From Hypsibius dujardini (Eukaryota > Tardigrada > Eutardigrada > Parachela > Hypsibiidae): 21,844 nucleotides of DNA. The notes beneath the pieces were generated by a model. The model ran no database searches and had not been told where the DNA came from. It was given only the letters and a program-made list of their open reading frames with translations. Of the stretch, positions 19,719-21,844 are shown in pieces; the first letter of the stretch is position 1, and the number at the start of each line of letters is the position of its first letter. The position numbers and the translations under genes are program-made. The DNA is taken from the NCBI GenBank assembly GCA_001579985.1, contig LRSR01012599.1, positions 1-21,844 of the forward strand, given 5' to 3'.

Positions 19719-20235
19719 TTCCGCGAGCTGTTAAACCGGTTGAGCCGAGATGAATTAACCATCAAAACGGGGGGTGCCTTCATGTCACGTCGGCTTAAAT
19801 TTCTAATCCGCAAGGAGAAGGCCTAATTTGACAATGCCGTAAAGATGTTGGCAAAGAACGTTGACGTAAACGCTTTCAATTAAAAAGGTTTGCAAGATTT
19901 CAATTCGTCAGTAGCGTTCTCAAGAACTGACAAGGGAATTTTGCAACTCTTCAACACGAAATCTTGCACTCTTTAATTTTAACAGATGCGCATAACTTCG
20001 TTCCAATTATTCCGGTAGAGATGAAGTGGTACAACAAGAAGCACTGTGTAAGGAAGCAGATCCCACTCACTGTCGCCTACGCAATCACTATTTACAAAGC
20101 TTAAGGAACAACGTTGGGCAAGGCCATCGTGGACATTGGTCACCGAGAATTTTTCTCTAGACTGAGTTATGTTGCCCTGTCACGTACTAGAAGTCTAACT
20201 GACTTGACTCTTGCTAGTAGTTTGCCCTTTAATGG
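19719..20235 (+). pseudogene. Decayed PIF1-type helicase of Helitron origin
   Basis: Plus-strand pieces follow the order of a Helitron PIF1 helicase C-terminus. First comes FRELLNRLSRDELTIKTGG, then FDNAVKMLAKNVDVNAFN (the F-x-DA-x-x-L-x-x-x-N-x-x-V...N segment). Next are VPIIPVEMKW and QIPLTVAYAITIYKA, and finally GKAIVDIGHREFFSRLSYVA and LSRTRSLTDLTL. In-frame stops interrupt it near 19825, 19880, 19930 and 20102. The stop at 20102 falls where the SQ of the conserved HKSQG motif is expected. The stretch between the FDNA part and VPII is shorter than usual, so an internal deletion is likely. The frame shifts at least once. It is not functional. Helitrons move by rolling-circle replication; no Rep domain or termini are seen here. 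Confidence 0.75.
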
Positions 20236-20299
20236 TTACCGCTGGTGTCGCGTGGTCGATCGTTGGCTTCTCACTGGAAGGTGGAGGATAAGTGAATGA

Positions 20300-20640
20300 T
20301 AGAACTTGAAGCGGTTAATCCTATTAACTAATCAGTTGATTACTGGTTGGAACAATGCAATAAACTGTGTGCTTTAGGGTAATTGGATAGTTGGCTAATG
20401 GTAAAATTACTGCGATTCAGTTAATCGGTCCGTCCTCAAACCAGTCAACTGAGTTGATTGACTATAATGAAAGAATATTAATCCGGTCAATCAACACAAT
20501 TATTTGGTAACTTTGCCATAGGAACAGCAAAACTTTCCTTTCTTCCTTCTCCCGATCCCTTCTTTCTTCTGTCCCTCTGTCTGTTTGTTGGATCGTCGAT
20601 TCTTCCATCCGTTTGATAGAATCCCGTCTGTCCGACCTTC
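20300..20640. other. No gene; AT-rich and CT-rich filler
   Basis: The first half repeats TTAAT/GTTGATTA words. The second half (20535-20600) is CT-rich on the plus strand. Overlapping minus-strand frames at 20462-20779 are charged, low-complexity products of that run and are not called. Confidence 0.35.
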
Positions 20641-20647
20641 TGCCGAC

Positions 20648-20722
20648 TTGCATGTACTGTAATACAGTACAGGGTAAAACTTTTAATTCGGCTAACGTCA
20701 AAATTGCTTTTAATTCGGCTAA
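20648..20722. repeat. Palindrome and repeated TTTTAATTCGGCTAA, possible transposon terminus
   Basis: TGTACTGTAATACAGTACA (about 20653-20671) is a near-perfect palindrome. It is followed by two direct copies of CTTTTAATTCGGCTAA (near 20680 and 20707). TA followed by CAGTACAGGG is in the style of Tc1/pogo terminal repeats. It lies on the 3' side of the transposase remnant at 20880-21609. The matching opposite end is not inside the window. Confidence 0.35.
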
Positions 20723-20879
20723 GTAGGGGAAGTAGGGGGCGCAAGTGTCGCACTTTTCACTACCAGATAGGCGGGACACACATCACTTGCACTCGTACAA
20801 GCAACCAGAACAACCGACCGAATTCATACTGAATAAGCAATCAGCTATTTCTTAGGGGTTTTTTTCGACCGCTATTTTG

Positions 20880-21609
20880 GCCGCTTTTTTAGCCGGCCTT
20901 TTAGCCACCATTTTGCTGGTTTTTCAGTCTTCATTTTCTCAATTTTTTTTTGCTGCCGCTGCAGCTTTATTCAGTCGCTCCCAAGGGCCATCTGAACACT
21001 CAATTCACTCCAGATTTTTCCCGCCTCCGTGTCCAAGCGAACATCCTTCAGCTTGTGTTTCTTTTCTAGCAATGTCTAGTTTAGCTGCTTGTTTATGCTC
21101 TCAGCAATTTCATAGCCCGCCGAATGACCACTAAGCTTCTGATAGATACAGCTAATTGCTTTGGAGTTTTCGTGCGGCAGTGCAATCGTGCAATAATGGC
21201 AATGTATCGCCAGCAGAGTTCGTCAATCCATTGCCGCGCCTTCTTCCGATTCTCCGCTTGACTAATCCTTTCCGCGACTGTGGGATGGCGTTTCGAAAAG
21301 GCGTTTTGCCAGGTGGGGCTCATGACAGATTAGCGCATGTCCTTATCTTTGAACAGTCCTACGACAATTTTTTGCAAATGAAATCTTGACAACGGAAACA
21401 CCTGCATTCGCACAGCTATGCAAGAGATCCACGATGTCCAATTCCTCTTCCGCAGTAAATTTAGTCGGGCACCGCACAGAAACAATTTCCAGGTTCGCCA
21501 AATGTCGACGAAGGGTAGTTTGAGATACTGCATATTCGCGTGCGGCAGCGTTGACAGATAATCTATGCGACGAAGTTTCAATTACAGCCTCTTGCAAGCG
21601 GTCGGCCAT
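20880..21609 (-). pseudogene. Decayed pogo/Tigger-type transposase (psq and CENP-B type HTH domains)
   Basis: Starting at the Met at 21609, residues 1-50 form a psq-like helix-turn-helix (AVIETSSHRLSVNAAAREYA, then VSQTTLRRHL). FTAEEELDIVDLLHSCANAG, the start of a CENP-B/Tnp HTH, follows. The frame then shifts near 21365 and continues in the second frame: GLFKDKDMR, a stop, then SPTWQNAFSKRHPTVAERIS with QAENRKKAR. Downstream only broken Lys/Ala-rich pieces remain (KMVAKRPAKKAAKIAVEKNP near 20880-20930). These resemble the charged C-terminal tail of such transposases. The DDE catalytic domain is not visible, so a large deletion is likely. Non-functional copy. Confidence 0.75.
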
Positions 21610-21844
21610 TTTTTACAAAAAAAAATTTAAGCCAAATAGTTTTGGAAGAGATGATGTTTTGGAGACTGGAAAAACAGAATGAACGTACCTGCTGTGAAGT
21701 GCAATATGTGCTTGTGTGTGTCTGACAAGGGTGTGTAGACTGTAAAGAAAGTTTACTGGTATGCCTGACAAGGGGCTCCCCCCACTCTGTGACCCAAAAT
21801 CTCTTACTTCTACTGCATTTCAAAAATGCGTAAAAATGTGCTCT
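21610..21844. other. No supported feature at the right edge
   Basis: AT-rich then mixed sequence upstream of the transposase remnant; it may hold the untranslated 5' part of that element. No terminal repeat matching 20648-20722 is found before the window ends. Confidence 0.3.

Noticed and set aside
20462-20779. Charged minus-strand frames of 88 and 105 codons
   Set aside because: They translate a CT-rich run and the repeated TTTTAATTCGGCTAA sequence.
1-21844. tRNA, rRNA or other structured RNA genes
   Set aside because: I scanned by eye for B-box-like GGTTCGA words and cloverleaf context and found none convincing; a covariance-model search would be decisive.

Overview
The window is animal nuclear DNA. 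It has multi-exon genes with GT-AG introns, a Six-family homeobox gene, a DH31 neuropeptide gene and a multi-domain CBM14 (peritrophin-A type) chitin-binding protein. Chitin-binding extracellular proteins together with DH31 point to a protostome, most likely an ecdysozoan such as an arthropod or tardigrade. I cannot name the species. Most introns are 100-700 nt and intergenic DNA is AT-rich with many decayed transposons.

Layout. 1-5246 (minus): six exons of a secreted protein with eight CBM14 modules and Ser/Thr/Pro linkers. Its 3' end lies outside the window. 5247-8930: poorly coding DNA with a membrane-protein-like terminal exon (6336-6591, plus), a small minus-strand ORF (6123-6266) and weak exon-like fragments. 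8953-9420: a non-autonomous hAT element with a perfect 8-bp target duplication. 9429-11011: intergenic, with a GC-richer block (about 10600-10950) that may be regulatory. 11012-13857 (minus): a complete six-exon Six4/5-type gene of 389 aa. One intron is almost entirely a palindrome of about 640 bp. 14293-14573: a 281-bp foldback element. 15298-16233 (minus): a four-exon DH31 precursor of 114 aa. 16234-19127: mostly featureless. 19356-21609: an inverted repeat, a decayed Helitron/PIF1 helicase (plus) and a decayed pogo/Tigger-type transposase (minus).

The three recognisable genes share the minus strand but belong to unrelated processes: extracellular chitin matrix, transcriptional patterning and peptide hormone signalling. 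There is no sign that they form one system. The spliced models were assembled by eye from frame, splice-site phase and domain continuity. Every junction reported for these three genes is phase-consistent.
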